Origin: Poronia punctata
Lineage: Eukaryota; Ascomycota; Sordariomycetes; Xylariales; Xylariaceae
Direction: 5' to 3'
Assembly: GCA_022579005.1 (NCBI GenBank)
Contig: MU401509.1
Span: 62,001-126,000 of the forward strand
DNA: 64,000 bases
A program made the translations under genes and the position numbers. Numbering within the stretch: the first letter of the stretch is position 1; every line of letters begins with the position of its first letter. Below the pieces are notes generated by a model. That model had not been told where the DNA came from. It ran no database searches and saw only the letters and a program-made list of their open reading frames with translations. Shown in pieces: positions 33,801 through 44,586 of this stretch.

Positions 33801-35380
33801 TGCCATTTTAAATGCGTCTGTTTCTGCTTCTGTCTCCGTTTCCGTCTCGATTTCGATCTTGATCATCTCGGGCAATGCGGGTGGCCTTGGGTTGGACACG
33901 GGAATGCGTCCTAGCTTGATCCCTTTCTCGGTTCTGAGATTGATGTGAGGCTACACCTTTTGTTGTCGGCGGGGATCTGCCATCGAAGAAGCAGCCGTTT
34001 CTCCTCTCGCGTCTCTGGTATCACGTCCCAGCCCGTCCCTGTCGTGTTGATCCTTCGCCCCCTACATTTGCCGGCCTCCGCTGCGGCCGCTGCGGGAATA
34101 GACGCCGCTGCAAGTACGGCGCATATGCCCCGTTGATGGATGCCTTGGCCACAGCGTGTAACACTGACGGAAACATGAGTCTTCCGTATACAAACATGCT
34201 TGTCATATTAAGGCCACCGTCGCATCGCTCTAAGTCCCCACGCGAGTAACGGTTGGCTCCTGCTAGGATGTACGAGGGAACCATTGATGCTTTCGGCAGT
34301 GGAATGACGTCTCTCTTATAGAGAGGAGGTGGGCGTATCGGGTCCGGGACGATGAACTCTGCTTCTTCGTCCTGCACCTTCTCCTGAAACTTGGCAGTTA
34401 TCGGCTTTGGGCGGCGGTCCAGATGGAGACCTTCAAACTTGCTCGAGCCGTACTGGGCAACTTCTGGTTTGAACAGTGCAAACAGATATAGTCATGATCG
34501 CCTTGGAAATCCAAAATCCTTCCGCGGAGTTGGCCGGCCGTCAGTCAGTTAGCTTGGCCGTACTGTAACATGAGCAATGTCCACTCGAGAACCCCTACGT
34601 CGGACCCGGGGTTTGTATCACCGAGATATTTTATCCAAAGCCGTATAGCTTCCTCGTTCAAGCTGATACGCGTGTAGTTCTCCGTACCATTCTTCGAGAA
34701 GAAGGTAAGTAGATCATAATGGGTGTAGCCGAAGAGGATGGTGGTCATCTCTAAGAAGACGCAGCCTAGCGACCAGACGTCACTAGCTGTATTACGATCC
34801 TATAGGTTGCAGTTAGCTTCTACAGGCAATAAGTGACCGAAAGGTCGACCAATGAAAGAAAAATACATAAGGGCACGTACTGCGCCATCCTCCACTTCAG
34901 GGGCCCAGTATCGTGGTGTACCATCCCGGGGTACCCCATTCGTAGTGAGGCGTCCATCTAGACATGTCCTCGACGTTCCAAAGTCGGATAAAAACACCCT
35001 GTCATCCTTCACCAAGACTAGACGTCAACGTGAGGTTTGTATTTTATATCTAGGGGTAGGCAGCAACAGGGTGCCCTTCACCTTTGTGACGGATATTTTC
35101 GCCATGTATGTATGCTAGTGCAGTTGCAAGGCATCCAAAGTAGCTACGCAACATTCGTTTCCTATAATGTGGATCAACTGTCGGCGACTGTAGATACCTA
35201 CTCATGCAAGTCCATACCGGCAACAGGGCTCATGATCAGCCCCAGGTTGGTCGGGTCGGTATACGAGCCCACCAGTTTGACGACTTGATGATGGCTCAAC
35301 TTCTTCAGTGACCGGATTTCTTTTTCGAGGGCTCGGAGTTGGCCTTGATCTTCGAATTACGGAGTCACCTCGTAGGCAGG
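33801..35380 (-). pseudogene. Decayed protein kinase with AIG2-like downstream segment
   Basis: Kinase pieces read on the minus strand: ALEKEIRSLKKLSHHQVVKLVG (about 35320-35260), RSYFGCLATALAYIHG, VLVKDDRVFLSDFGTSR with GTPRYWAPEV (about 35020-34880), and after an intron DRNTASDVWSLGCVFLEM (about 34797-34744). Lesions: an extra four bases of TAGGTA type near 35190-35203 put a TAG (35198-35200) in frame and shift the frame; the HRDxKPxN catalytic loop is scrambled at about 35030-35095; a TGA at 34545-34547 interrupts what reads on as LTAGQLRGRILDF. A third frame, open from about 34486 to 34021, then holds an AIG2/gamma-glutamylcyclotransferase-like start (MFVYGRLMFPSVLHAVA, ending in LQRRLFPQR). 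The N-lobe is not recognisable. The start, end and whether these were one or two genes are uncertain. Confidence 0.7.
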
Positions 35381-36125
35381 AGATGGACATTGTTACATAT
35401 CATATCCATCCAGGCAACAACCTGCAGACCCAGGTGGCAGGGCTGTGTAATCGGGCTTGATTCGAGCTCTGCAATCGAGTATGGAATATTGGTTATTCAC
35501 AGCCACATGAGATCATTCACGCCGACTGATTTTAAGAAGAAGAATCGCCACCCAACGCATGGTGTTCCAGCTGCATACAGGTAAACGCGGGGGACGGATG
35601 TGCGTTTGGGGCCTGAGGGGCTGAGGGCCTGAGGCGGCCGAGCCTGGAACAAAACATGGTGATGAACCCTGCAAAAGTCGTTAGTAAGCGATTTTCCAAC
35701 ACAGCCTCTGCCATCGATAAATCATCCAACCACATTACCAGTCGTAGGTACCTCATAAATATGAAATGGTGACTTCCGTATATCGATACCATAGGGCCTT
35801 AGACTCATAGAACGGCATACTTGTGCTCGCTCCTTCCCCTCTCCTCCCCAATACTTGGTGGGGGCTACCTACCTCCTAATACCTTGTCACATCCTGCCAG
35901 GTTCAGTAAACCGTTGAGCAACAGAAAGCACCTTCCCAACATCTATACCATTTCCAACTGTAGAAGCAACAGTCGAGTAACTGTAGAATAAGAATTTCAA
36001 GCTTGATTCTAACGTCAAAATTGAATACTGGCCATCGAAATCTGTATACCTACCTGTAAGCGACAGTTACCGAACTCGCCAAGTTTTTGTACGTGTATGG
36101 TAAGCATTTCCACCTAAAAAGAGAA
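35381..36125. other. Region between the two decayed genes
   Basis: Should contain the N-lobe of the kinase relic and both promoters, but nothing readable remains. One minus-strand frame at 35532-35792 has no family signal. Confidence 0.4.
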
Positions 36126-37708
36126 ATGGAAGTGGCTAGCGTTACTCTGAGTGCCGTCTCACCCCTATTTCAAATCTTTTCAGGATGCATAAAAGGTGTG
36201 TGAGTTGTATCATCTGGAGTCGACGGTACCATCAATATTGACAACGGGGTGAATAGGCTATCAATTATTTGCCGAAGCCAATGGTCTGGAGGAAAGTCAT
36301 AAGTTCTTGAGGATCCGGTTCAAGACAGAGCAATATCGATTACTTGATTGGGCGGAAGTAGCGGGGATAACCGAAGTTAAAGAGTCCCTAGACCTGAGTC
36401 AACCATTGACATCTATCCTGCTTGAAAACCTAGATCGGCAGTCTCGATTGATGTTGCGATATGGTAGGGTAGACGAGCGACTTCGGCCTCTGGCGAAGCC
36501 CTTCATATACGAAGAGAGCGGTCAACTAGAGGAAGGCGTGAATGGGGACCCTATGACGGGCCTCAAAGCTCGCTTTCCCAGCACGAGACCCCTGCTTGTC
36601 AGAAGTCTTCATTACATAGAGGCCACATGGCGGTGTCCGACTCGACTCCGCTGGGCAATATCTGACAAGGCCAAGCTCGAACAGATCTTGACGAAACTGA
36701 CGAGCCTAAATGATTCGCTACACCATCTCTTGACCGGTAGACAGATTCAAAGCTTGCACGATTATGCCATACGGACAAACTACCAGATCATATAGATGAA
36801 CTACAAATTCAACCAACTTTGCGAACTTATCCAGGCAGATCTATTCCTCAAGGCCAGTCCCACGGCAGTCGGCGGAGACCAAGCCAGAGGTGATGATACT
36901 CGGCTCTCCAACCTGGCCAGGTTCAAGGGCTTCAAGTATGCCATTGATGAGGGGTCCATCAACCAGGACAAACGAATGCATTTGGGCCTGGAGCGTCAAG
37001 CTTACCCGACTCAGTCGATCCGACTCCCATCGCCTAGTATTCAGCTTGTGGACGAGAATGATTATGTAGAGCAACAGCGTGTCCCGGCATGGCTGACGTC
37101 GTCACTATCACCATGGAAAAGAGTGTGGAGAGATTACACGCTGTCAACTGGTTGCACAAGGGTTTGCGGAGCCAAAACATTCTCTTCTTCTTTCCTTGGC
37201 CAGGTGACCAGTCGGCGCTCTCACAGCCGTACTTTTCTGGCTTTGAGTACTCACGCCCCGAAGCAGCTGACTACCCGTCGGAAAATCCGCCCGCACTCGC
37301 AGCCGAGGACCTTTACCGGCACCCCGCCGTCCAGGGCGGGCCGCGAGACAGCAAACACGGTCTCGGATACAAGAAGCAGCACGACATATATTCACTCGGG
37401 ATCCTCATCCTGGAGATTGCTTATTGGAAGCCCATCTACCAGATACTCGGATACGACAGCGCTCAGCTGATCAAGCCTAGTGAAACAGTGTGGGTCAAGG
37501 AGGTCCTGCTCGGGGGGACATATATCAAAAAGGTCAAGTCGTACATGGGAAACACAGTGGCGGACATATTGAGAGTCTCTTTGACGGGGCCAGCTGCGTT
37601 TGGCGTCGTAGAAGACGACTCGGATATTTCCTCCGCTGCTGACCTGCTGAGCTGCAAAGGAAGTTCTTTGAAGTGTTTGTAAAGAGATTACAACAGCTTC
37701 GGATATGA
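36126..37708 (+). pseudogene. Decayed HeLo-domain protein kinase-like (heterokaryon-incompatibility type) gene
   Basis: Exon 1 (36126-36195, MEVASVTLSAVSPLFQIFSG) joins across an intron to exon 2 at 36257 (YQLFAEANGLEESHKFLRIR), the typical start of a HeLo (HET-s/LopB) domain, which continues with RLLDWAEVAG. The frame is stopped by TAG at 36793-36795 and then continues unbroken in the same frame (MNYKFNQLCELIQADLF). Further on the kinase N-lobe is missing or shifted. Another frame from about 37089 gives SVERLHAVNWLHKGLRSQN, HDIYSLGILILEIAYW and the rest of a pseudokinase C-lobe. A final shift near 37645 moves the conserved tail (FFEVFVKRLQQLRI) to a frame ending at 37706-37708. HeLo domains are membrane-targeting death-effector modules in fungi. 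With at least three lesions this copy is almost certainly inactive. Confidence 0.8.
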
Positions 37709-39304
37709 TGAGACTCTTTGGTGATGTGTTTTTGAACGCCCTTTGCTCATTTCTCCATCTCTAAACACGCGGAAATTAGGGAAAGGACGAGCTACGAGTA
37801 AATAGCTCTGCTGAAGGTAAGATAGAAAATTGTTATGCCATGTGGTGGGGCCTAATAGGGTATAGCTCAATTACCAAGCATCCGGGTAGCTTTCAGGGCA
37901 CCTGTCATAAATTTCAGCAAAAATGTTGCTTCAGCCGACCAACTGTTTTGCATATCATCAGGTTCTTTTCCTCGTCTACTATTCTTGCTTTGACGCAAAA
38001 GACATGATACCGACCGGCCAAGTCGAGATTGTAGAAAAAAAGAGCAAAAAAAACATACAACACCAGGGATTCGCTGGTCGTCACCGACCCAACTACTGAT
38101 CTGGCGGTATCCGGCTTAGCTATGGGGGAGCGGACGGGACCCCGCGTTCTCCAGATCCTATGGTCGTATGTGCTTGGTGTCTAGCCAAAGAATACTTATA
38201 TTCCTATCCTCCGGTTGCCACTCGAACTTTTCGTGTTCTATCGCCTGAGAAATAAATACCCTTTTACAATCTTGTACATGCCAATAGCGATAAAAGAATC
38301 GGGTGTCCCAATCCCAAGAAACCCAGTTATCTCAACATGTATGATCACGAACTTGGACAGTCATTCATTCAGCATAAAATAATAACTTCCTGCGTACCTA
38401 TACTACCGATTTAACTGAACCCAAGAGGAATGTCGTCCTTTACAAGTATCTGGGGTTCAGGGGCAAAATGCCAGGGGTCACCAGATGCCATGCGCCGTAG
38501 TCTAGTGCGCCATATGCGAGAAAGGGACTAGAAATCCTACCACGCGCATAGATCCGCCGGACGTTGGAGTCTGCTTGCCTGCCAAACCCGGATATGATCT
38601 TCGGTGGTCGGGTGGTGTCGCTGCGATATTTGTCTCCTACCCTACCTGGACTACCTATAATAATTCGAGGCGTCCTTTTCTCTTATTTTTTAAACAGAAC
38701 CCTTGGGCATTTTATAACTAACACTCTAGCTCGTTAGGAACCTGGCTTGGGTTAAGCATGTCGGACTGTGATCTCTTTTTAGCTAACCCCAAGTTTTCTT
38801 TTTTAAAACGATGCTACCGTAAGGTAACCATCACTGACTGACTGACTGACCGTTACTAAGCCCGTTAACGCGCGGGCCGATTGACAAGGGAACTTTCCAG
38901 TTTCATCTCCTTTGCCCCTGACAAGAAGGTATGCAAGTCTACTAGGTTAAAAAAGCTTGTTTTGCCCTTTTTTAGACCAATTGCTGGTATGTTACTGGTT
39001 CGTCAGTTATAACTATTAACAAGGAAGGGGTGGGCACGTTGTCTGATCATAGGAACCTGCCTTTTCCATGTGTCGGAATGCGATGCGATTATGTAGATGG
39101 GGTGGTGTGATTACTACCTCTGTATTTAGATAGGTAGGTAGGTAGGTATATGATGTTACTTTAAAGTGCATGATGCCCCTCGCGTCTGTCCTTGCTGGGT
39201 CTCTTTTTTTTTTTCGACAGACAGACCGACACCACTAAAGGTGACGGACGAAACTCGGGAGATTAACGTTTTTTTTTTTCTTCCCAACTTGGCCAATCGA
39301 CAAA
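37709..39304. other. Intergenic region containing a 5S rRNA gene
   Basis: Apart from the 5S gene at 38052-38171 no gene is supported. There is a (TAGG)n run at 39131-39150, a short CTGA repeat near 38832-38847 and T-tracts just before the PLC-like gene. Confidence 0.5.
38052..38171 (-). rRNA. 5S ribosomal RNA gene, copy 1
   Basis: On the minus strand this 120-nt segment begins ACATACGACCATAGG and ends GTTGTATGTT, the pattern of filamentous-ascomycete 5S rRNA. The ends pair (ACATAC with GTATGT) to form helix I. Internal GTCCCGTCCGCT, AGCTAAGC and GTAGTTGGG(T)GGTGA blocks, which include the internal RNA polymerase III control region, are present. Directly downstream are two T-runs (8 and 7 T), suitable Pol III terminators. 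Single dispersed 5S genes are normal in these fungi. It shares about 90% identity with the copy at 54419, with differences that keep the helices paired. Confidence 0.94.
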
Positions 39305-40318
39305 ATGCGCACAACCACCACCCTCCCGGCTCTCGCCCTAGCGGCAGCGGGCGTCGCAGCCGACTGCAACGGCCACGCGGAATACTGCGACCGACGCTAC
39401 AGCCAAGTAACGTTTGCGGGATCGCACAACTCGGGCTTCGTCGGCGTCGGGCCCTCCGATAACCAATTACAATCCGTATCCGACCAGCTCGACCAAGGGA
39501 TCCGGTTCCTGACCACGCAGACGCACGATAAAGATGGTGCCATACAGATGTGCCATACCTCGTGCGATTTGCTCGACGCCGGTCCTTTACAGGATTACCT
39601 GGGCACGGTGAAGACGTGGGTTGATGGACATGCGGACGATGTAGTTACGCTGCTTATCACGAACGAGGATGCGATTGATATTAATAAGTTCGCGGATGCG
39701 TTCAAAGCCGTGGGGTTGGATGCGTTTGTGTTTACGCCCGAGGGACAGCTGGGGTTGGACGATTGGCCGACTTTGGGGGATTTGATCTCTAGTGGGAATA
39801 GGGTTGTTGTGTTTATGGGTAAGTTTGACAACCAACCCCCCTTCCTCTCTTTTCGTCAAAGGGGGTGGAAACTTATACAAAAATGAAAAAAAAAAAAAAA
39901 GACTATCACTCCGACACAAGCCAAGTCCCCTGGATCCTGGACGAGTTCGCCTACTTTATCGAAACGCCCTTCGATCCCCACGAGGATCAACTAAGCGGGT
40001 GCAATGTCGACAGGCCGGCGGACGCCTCTGCGGACGGCCGTCTGGTTCTCGCGAACCATAATAGGAACACGGAGGTTTTGGGAATCAATCTGCCTGATCT
40101 TATTGATGCCGATGATACCAATTCGGTAGATTCGATCAATGCGCAGGCGAATACGTGCAAGGATCTGTACGGACGTAACCCGAATGTTGTTCTGGTGAGT
40201 TTCTTACTTTCTCTCGATTTCGAAAGGCACGTTATACTGATTGCTTTTTTAAATGCAGCTTGACTACGTCTCTATTGGACAGGTCATCGACGCGCAGAAT
40301 CAACTGAATGGTTTCTAG
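39305..40318 (+). CDS. Secreted PI-PLC X-like phosphodiesterase domain protein
   Basis: Exons 39305-39818, 39902-40194 and 40259-40318 give 288 residues. A signal peptide (MRTTTTLPALALAAAGVAA) precedes DCNGHAEYCDRRYS. The core has FAGSHNSGFV (the first PLC-type catalytic histidine, about residue 41), LDQGIRFLTTQTH (second His) and CHTSCDLLDAGPL, as in fungal secreted PLC-like TIM-barrel phosphodiesterases. Six or more cysteines suggest extracellular disulfides. These proteins are related to phosphatidylinositol-specific phospholipase C, but their substrates are mostly unknown; cleavage of GPI or phosphodiester head groups outside the cell is inferred. The first intron ends in a long A-tract with an AAG acceptor, supported only by frame continuity (VVVFM then DYHSDTSQ). 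Confidence 0.82.
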
Positions 40319-41202
40319 ACTCATCCTATTGAGTGCTGGGTATTGCGTATGACATTTACATATATTTTGACGATATTACTGTACATATATGAGTCGCATT
40401 ATATACAGGTCTAGTCGCTTGGATAAAGCTGAAGTCCTTCTTTCTTAATCTGAAATATCACGAAAGAGAACGCAGAGTCAGACTCGGTGCAGTCCCGACT
40501 ACGGTACCTGAGCCTGGAGTCTGAATTTGCCAAACCAATATGCTTACCTACCTTAATCCAAATCTTCCGATATAACATAAATTGTATCGCTACATGTAAA
40601 TGTATTTCTCGCATACATTATCCTCACGATTTCTACCTCGATATCCAGAACGAAAGCCCTCATGTACCAGTCCGGTCAGTATTCACGATAATTCTCTAGG
40701 TTACAATCACAAGGAGATATTCTATAAATAGATCAATCATCATGTTTCTTCCCCGACGCTAGTGCAGGTGCCGAATACATACCCCACTAAACAAACGTAG
40801 GCGCCGGACCGGCTTATTAGGCGCTTCTTCGGAAAGGGATCTTGGATTCTGATTCGACTACCTACATCAGCGCTTCGTGATTTCTATATCACTGCACCAA
40901 TTGACAAGCACGCTGTCCGATTAACTCACTACCTACGCGTCTAGATGACCTTGGCTGTTTCATGGGAAAAGGAAATGGAAATGGAAAGAATGAAATATAA
41001 TCGAGTTGCGACCATATTAAAGGTTTATCTTATTTTGTTTTTTTTTTCATGTTTGTCAGACACTAAATCTTTAATATCTCTTTTTTTTTCGATTTCTCCC
41101 CTATTCCTCATAACCCTGGCTGAGCCAGTTTGGAATAATAATAAATTCTTATTAATCTAGCTTGCTCTATAGCACACGAGGCACGCAGTCTTTTATTTCG
41201 GA
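40319..41202. other. Intergenic region
   Basis: About 880 bp between plus-strand genes, with T-tracts near 41040-41095. Nothing else is recognised. Confidence 0.5.
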
Positions 41203-42811
41203 ATGCCTTCATTATACACTATGCGCCAGCTGGTTCTGGCCTCATTATCAGGTAAGTCAAAGATCATAAGCTACCACGACATATTTGAAGGGAAGACAAA
41301 AGTAGTGAAGAATCAAATATATTCCATCATATTCAATCTGTCAAACTCTCCTCGAATCTTGACCGAAACTTGATGCTAACCAACATATCTAGTCCTATCA
41401 TTCGCAACCATCGCATCATCCAAATCCATCTTCATCTCACCTCAAAAAGACTTGGCTTTCGGCCTCAACATCCCAAATGGGAACTCAACCTCTGACCTCT
41501 TCTTCTCCATCGCCTTCCCAGCGCATATATCCTGGGCAGCCGTCGGTTTAGGCGGAAGCACAATGGCCGCCAACCCTCTCATACTAATGGCCTACCCTTC
41601 CTCATCCGGCCGAAACGTAACTATATCACCACGTCGAAGCCACGGACACACAGAGCCCGTATACGATCCCAGCATCTCTGTCCGCGCCCTCCCGGGAACG
41701 GGACTGGTCAACGAAACAACATTCCTATTTAACGGCGTATGCAACAATTGCCGAACGTGGTCCGGAGACGGTAAACTCGACATATCAAGCACCGCGCAAG
41801 AAATGTCCTACAGTACCGGACCCAGCGGCGACACGCGGAGCGATGATCCAGCGGAATCTGTAAAAGTGCACTGGAACTACGGTTCTTTCACCATGGACCT
41901 CGTTCACGCAACCACCTCCGGGACAAGCGACGACGACAACATCCCCATCCTGAAAAACTCCACCACATCTACCGGCACTGTTACAAAACTCGCCAAGACA
42001 AACCACATGGATACTCGCGCGACCCTGCACGCCGTCCTCATGATTCTGGTCATTGTAGGGATGTGGCCGTTTGGGATCCTCGTTCTCAAAGTCGGAGGGT
42101 CGGTTAAATGGCATGCTATCAATCAAGTTGTGGCTTTTGCTGTTTTCTTAATCGGGGCGATTTTGGGGTTTGTGATTAGTGGCTCATATAATCGGGTAAG
42201 TACTTTACTCACTTACAATAATCCGTCGACTAGATACCAGGAGGTTGGTACGAGGATCTAATGTCATGTCCAACAGAGCAAAAACTTCAACACAGCCCAT
42301 CAGATCCTCGGAATCTTCATCTTCATCTTCGCCATTGCGCAACTAACCCTCGGATTCCTCCATCATCGCATCTTCAAAAAGACCCAACAAACTACTAAAT
42401 TCGCCCCGATTCATGTATGGTTAGGTCGTATAATCATACCTCTCGGTGTCGCCAACGGATTCACGTAAGTCATTCCCCCCCCTCCCCCATCTTCCCCCCC
42501 TTTTCCTTTACTAACATCAGCCAAAAAGCGGCTTTCCCTTGGCCTTATCACCATATTACAACTATATCCTTCTCGGCGTAATCCTCTTCGTCATTCCAGT
42601 ATTTTTCTTCGTGTTACTGGTTAAGAAGGTTTGGAAAAGGTTTGTAAGGTCCTCGTCTTCTACTGGCAAGGATGCGGAAATGGAGGGGGAGCAGAATGGT
42701 TATGTTATGGAGCCGTGGCGTCAGCAACAGCCGGCTGGTTATGTAGGTAGAGATCCGGAGACGCCAGTAAGGGTCGGCGTCCCGTCACAGGGGGCGAGAC
42801 AATTCGTTTAG
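41203..42811 (+). CDS. DOMON-cytochrome b561 membrane protein (ferric-chelate reductase-like)
   Basis: Exons 41203-41251, 41393-42195, 42277-42464 and 42529-42811 give 440 residues. After a signal peptide (MRQLVLASLSVLSFATIAS) comes a DOMON-type haem domain (WAAVGLGGSTMAANPLILMAY), then five to six transmembrane helices of the cytochrome b561 type. The four haem-ligand histidines are visible in TLHAVLM, VKWHAIN, TAHQILG and PIHVWLG. A hydrophilic cytoplasmic tail of about 65 residues ends the protein. Such CDH-cytochrome/b561 fusions move electrons across the plasma membrane, probably to extracellular iron or to oxidative enzymes. The third intron's acceptor is AAAAAG at 42523-42528, not the nearer ATCAG at 42520, because only the former keeps the frame. 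Confidence 0.86.
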
Positions 42812-43427
42812 GGGGGATGTATTTTCTGTATATAGCGTCAGGGGTAGATTCTGGTTGTATCCTGGTTTATGTTCTATTAATCGGGTCTTGGCTCGCGTGG
42901 TGTCTAGAATGGTGTTATATTATGGTACTATTTGTCTTTCTTACATACCCAGGTAGCTAGGAAAATCGGTTTACGAGTAAAACTAATAATCCCCTCAGGG
43001 TAGAGTAGTCTTTGCTACTACCGGACGGCGAAGAGTAGAGGTCAGTCCGGTGAGATGGCCAGCCAGCCCTAATCTTGATATTTGACAAGTATAAGTCCAT
43101 GATAGATAGCCGTCATACCTCCTATTTGAGGACACATTACATTGCTAGTAAGAGTTCACACTTGGAAAGTGCTTTGGGAGTGTCTGTGGTGTACAGGTAA
43201 GTACTTACCCTGGATAAGTTGGCAGTTACCCTGCCACATAAGTACCTGCCTTCCTGTGTCGGTATGTTGGTCGAAAGGATAGGAGGCAGGTATAATCCGC
43301 AGGGACGATAGCAAGGGCAGTCACAGTGTTAGAGAAAATGTCTTGATGTCATTTTCCAGTTTCGAGATTTTATTTCAAATACCACCTACATCCATCGTTC
43401 CTCGTAATCCATCTTCAAACTTCACCG
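42812..43427. other. Intergenic region between convergent genes
   Basis: About 600 bp of 3' flank for the b561 gene (+) and the SET gene (-). No gene or RNA was recognised. Confidence 0.5.
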
Positions 43428-44586
43428 TTACTTTCTACACATCTTCTCAAGGTGCTCAATCCAGTATTTAGCTCCCTCCAATTCCTTGCGCATGTGTTCT
43501 GTCTCTGTACCCATGATACACTCCTCATTCTCAAGCTCCTTGTATGCATAGTCCAGCGCAGCATCCATACGCCCTAGTTCAAGTGAAGCTTTGGAACAGT
43601 CCCGATACCTGCATGTGTATATCTGTGAGCTACCGCGTTCAGTTATGATAGAGGTTATTTGGAAAACATACGTCCTGCTTAGTTCCATCCCCTCTAGTCC
43701 TTGCTTGTTTAGGAGTCCCACCAGCTCCATGGCATCTTGTAATGCGCTTCTAGCTGACGAACGTGCGATGCCATTCATGAGGGGCGAATTCCAGACCGCA
43801 AGGCTCTGATCAAGCTGGAACATGCGTTTCCTTAATGGTTCGATCGACGGGTCAGTACATGCCAGACAGCTGCACACAAACCCCCAATGAATCAACATCG
43901 ACTGCCGCTGTTGACGGGTCCTACAGAAGCTATTGATATAACTTGTAAATATCTGTTCACCAAGCCGGATGTCACGGGTCGAATGGATAGTGAGCCGCCG
44001 AATATTGGGGTTATATGAGTTGTATGCGTTTGGGACGCATGAATGATTGAGGTGGCTGTAAAGTGGAAAAACACCGATACCATAACGGCCTTCGACTCCC
44101 ATCTGCACTCGATTGGTGTTGTATATTCCGTATCGTTTGACGGTTGCCTTGGCAACATCTTGAAGTCTCTTGCCTTTCAAGATTTTGCCATTTCTTTTGT
44201 CGACAATACCCAGGTCTTTGTACCATTGGCGGACCCTCTGACGAACCTCGGTCGTGATGTGGGAAGGATCGCAATACAGTTGGTTCAGAAGATGCAACTC
44301 AGCTTCGGACAATCTTTGAATAGCGGCGCAGAAAGCAGGTAGATCCTGGTCATAGGACTCGCGTATTATCGAAAGGATTGGGACTTCGGCCATAATCCTA
44401 GTGCCTCGAGGTATATCTTGGGTCGCAAACACGCCATTACCCATGGAGCCTGCAGTGCGAACCTCTACTAACTCAGTATTACCTTGGTGCAGGAATTTAG
44501 ACGTCAGTTACTACTGTAGTGAGGTGTAATGGGTGAACTTTACCTGTGATGCCATCCTGCGGGTTGGAGGATTGAAAAGGTGACAT
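43428..44586 (-). CDS. SET-domain protein (SMYD-type lysine methyltransferase-like)
   Basis: Exons 44544-44586, 43672-44482 and 43428-43608 give 344 residues. The SET domain starts with GNGVFATQDIPRGTRIMAE, has the insertion with KGKRLQDVAKATVKRYGIYNTN, the S-adenosylmethionine/substrate motif SHLNHSCVPNA, and GEQIFTSYI. A post-SET-like zinc cluster (CSCLACTD) follows, then a helical C-terminal part. The fungal members are often annotated as SET domain-containing protein 5. The histone or non-histone target is unknown. The 63-nt second intron (43609-43671) contains no stop and is a multiple of three, so retention would also encode a protein; splicing gives a better LSRTYRDCSK junction. Confidence 0.85.

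Noticed and set aside
35037..35118. A 32-nt intron that would keep the kinase DIK motif
   Set aside because: Too short for a fungal intron, and the frame after it still hits a stop; gene decay explains it better.
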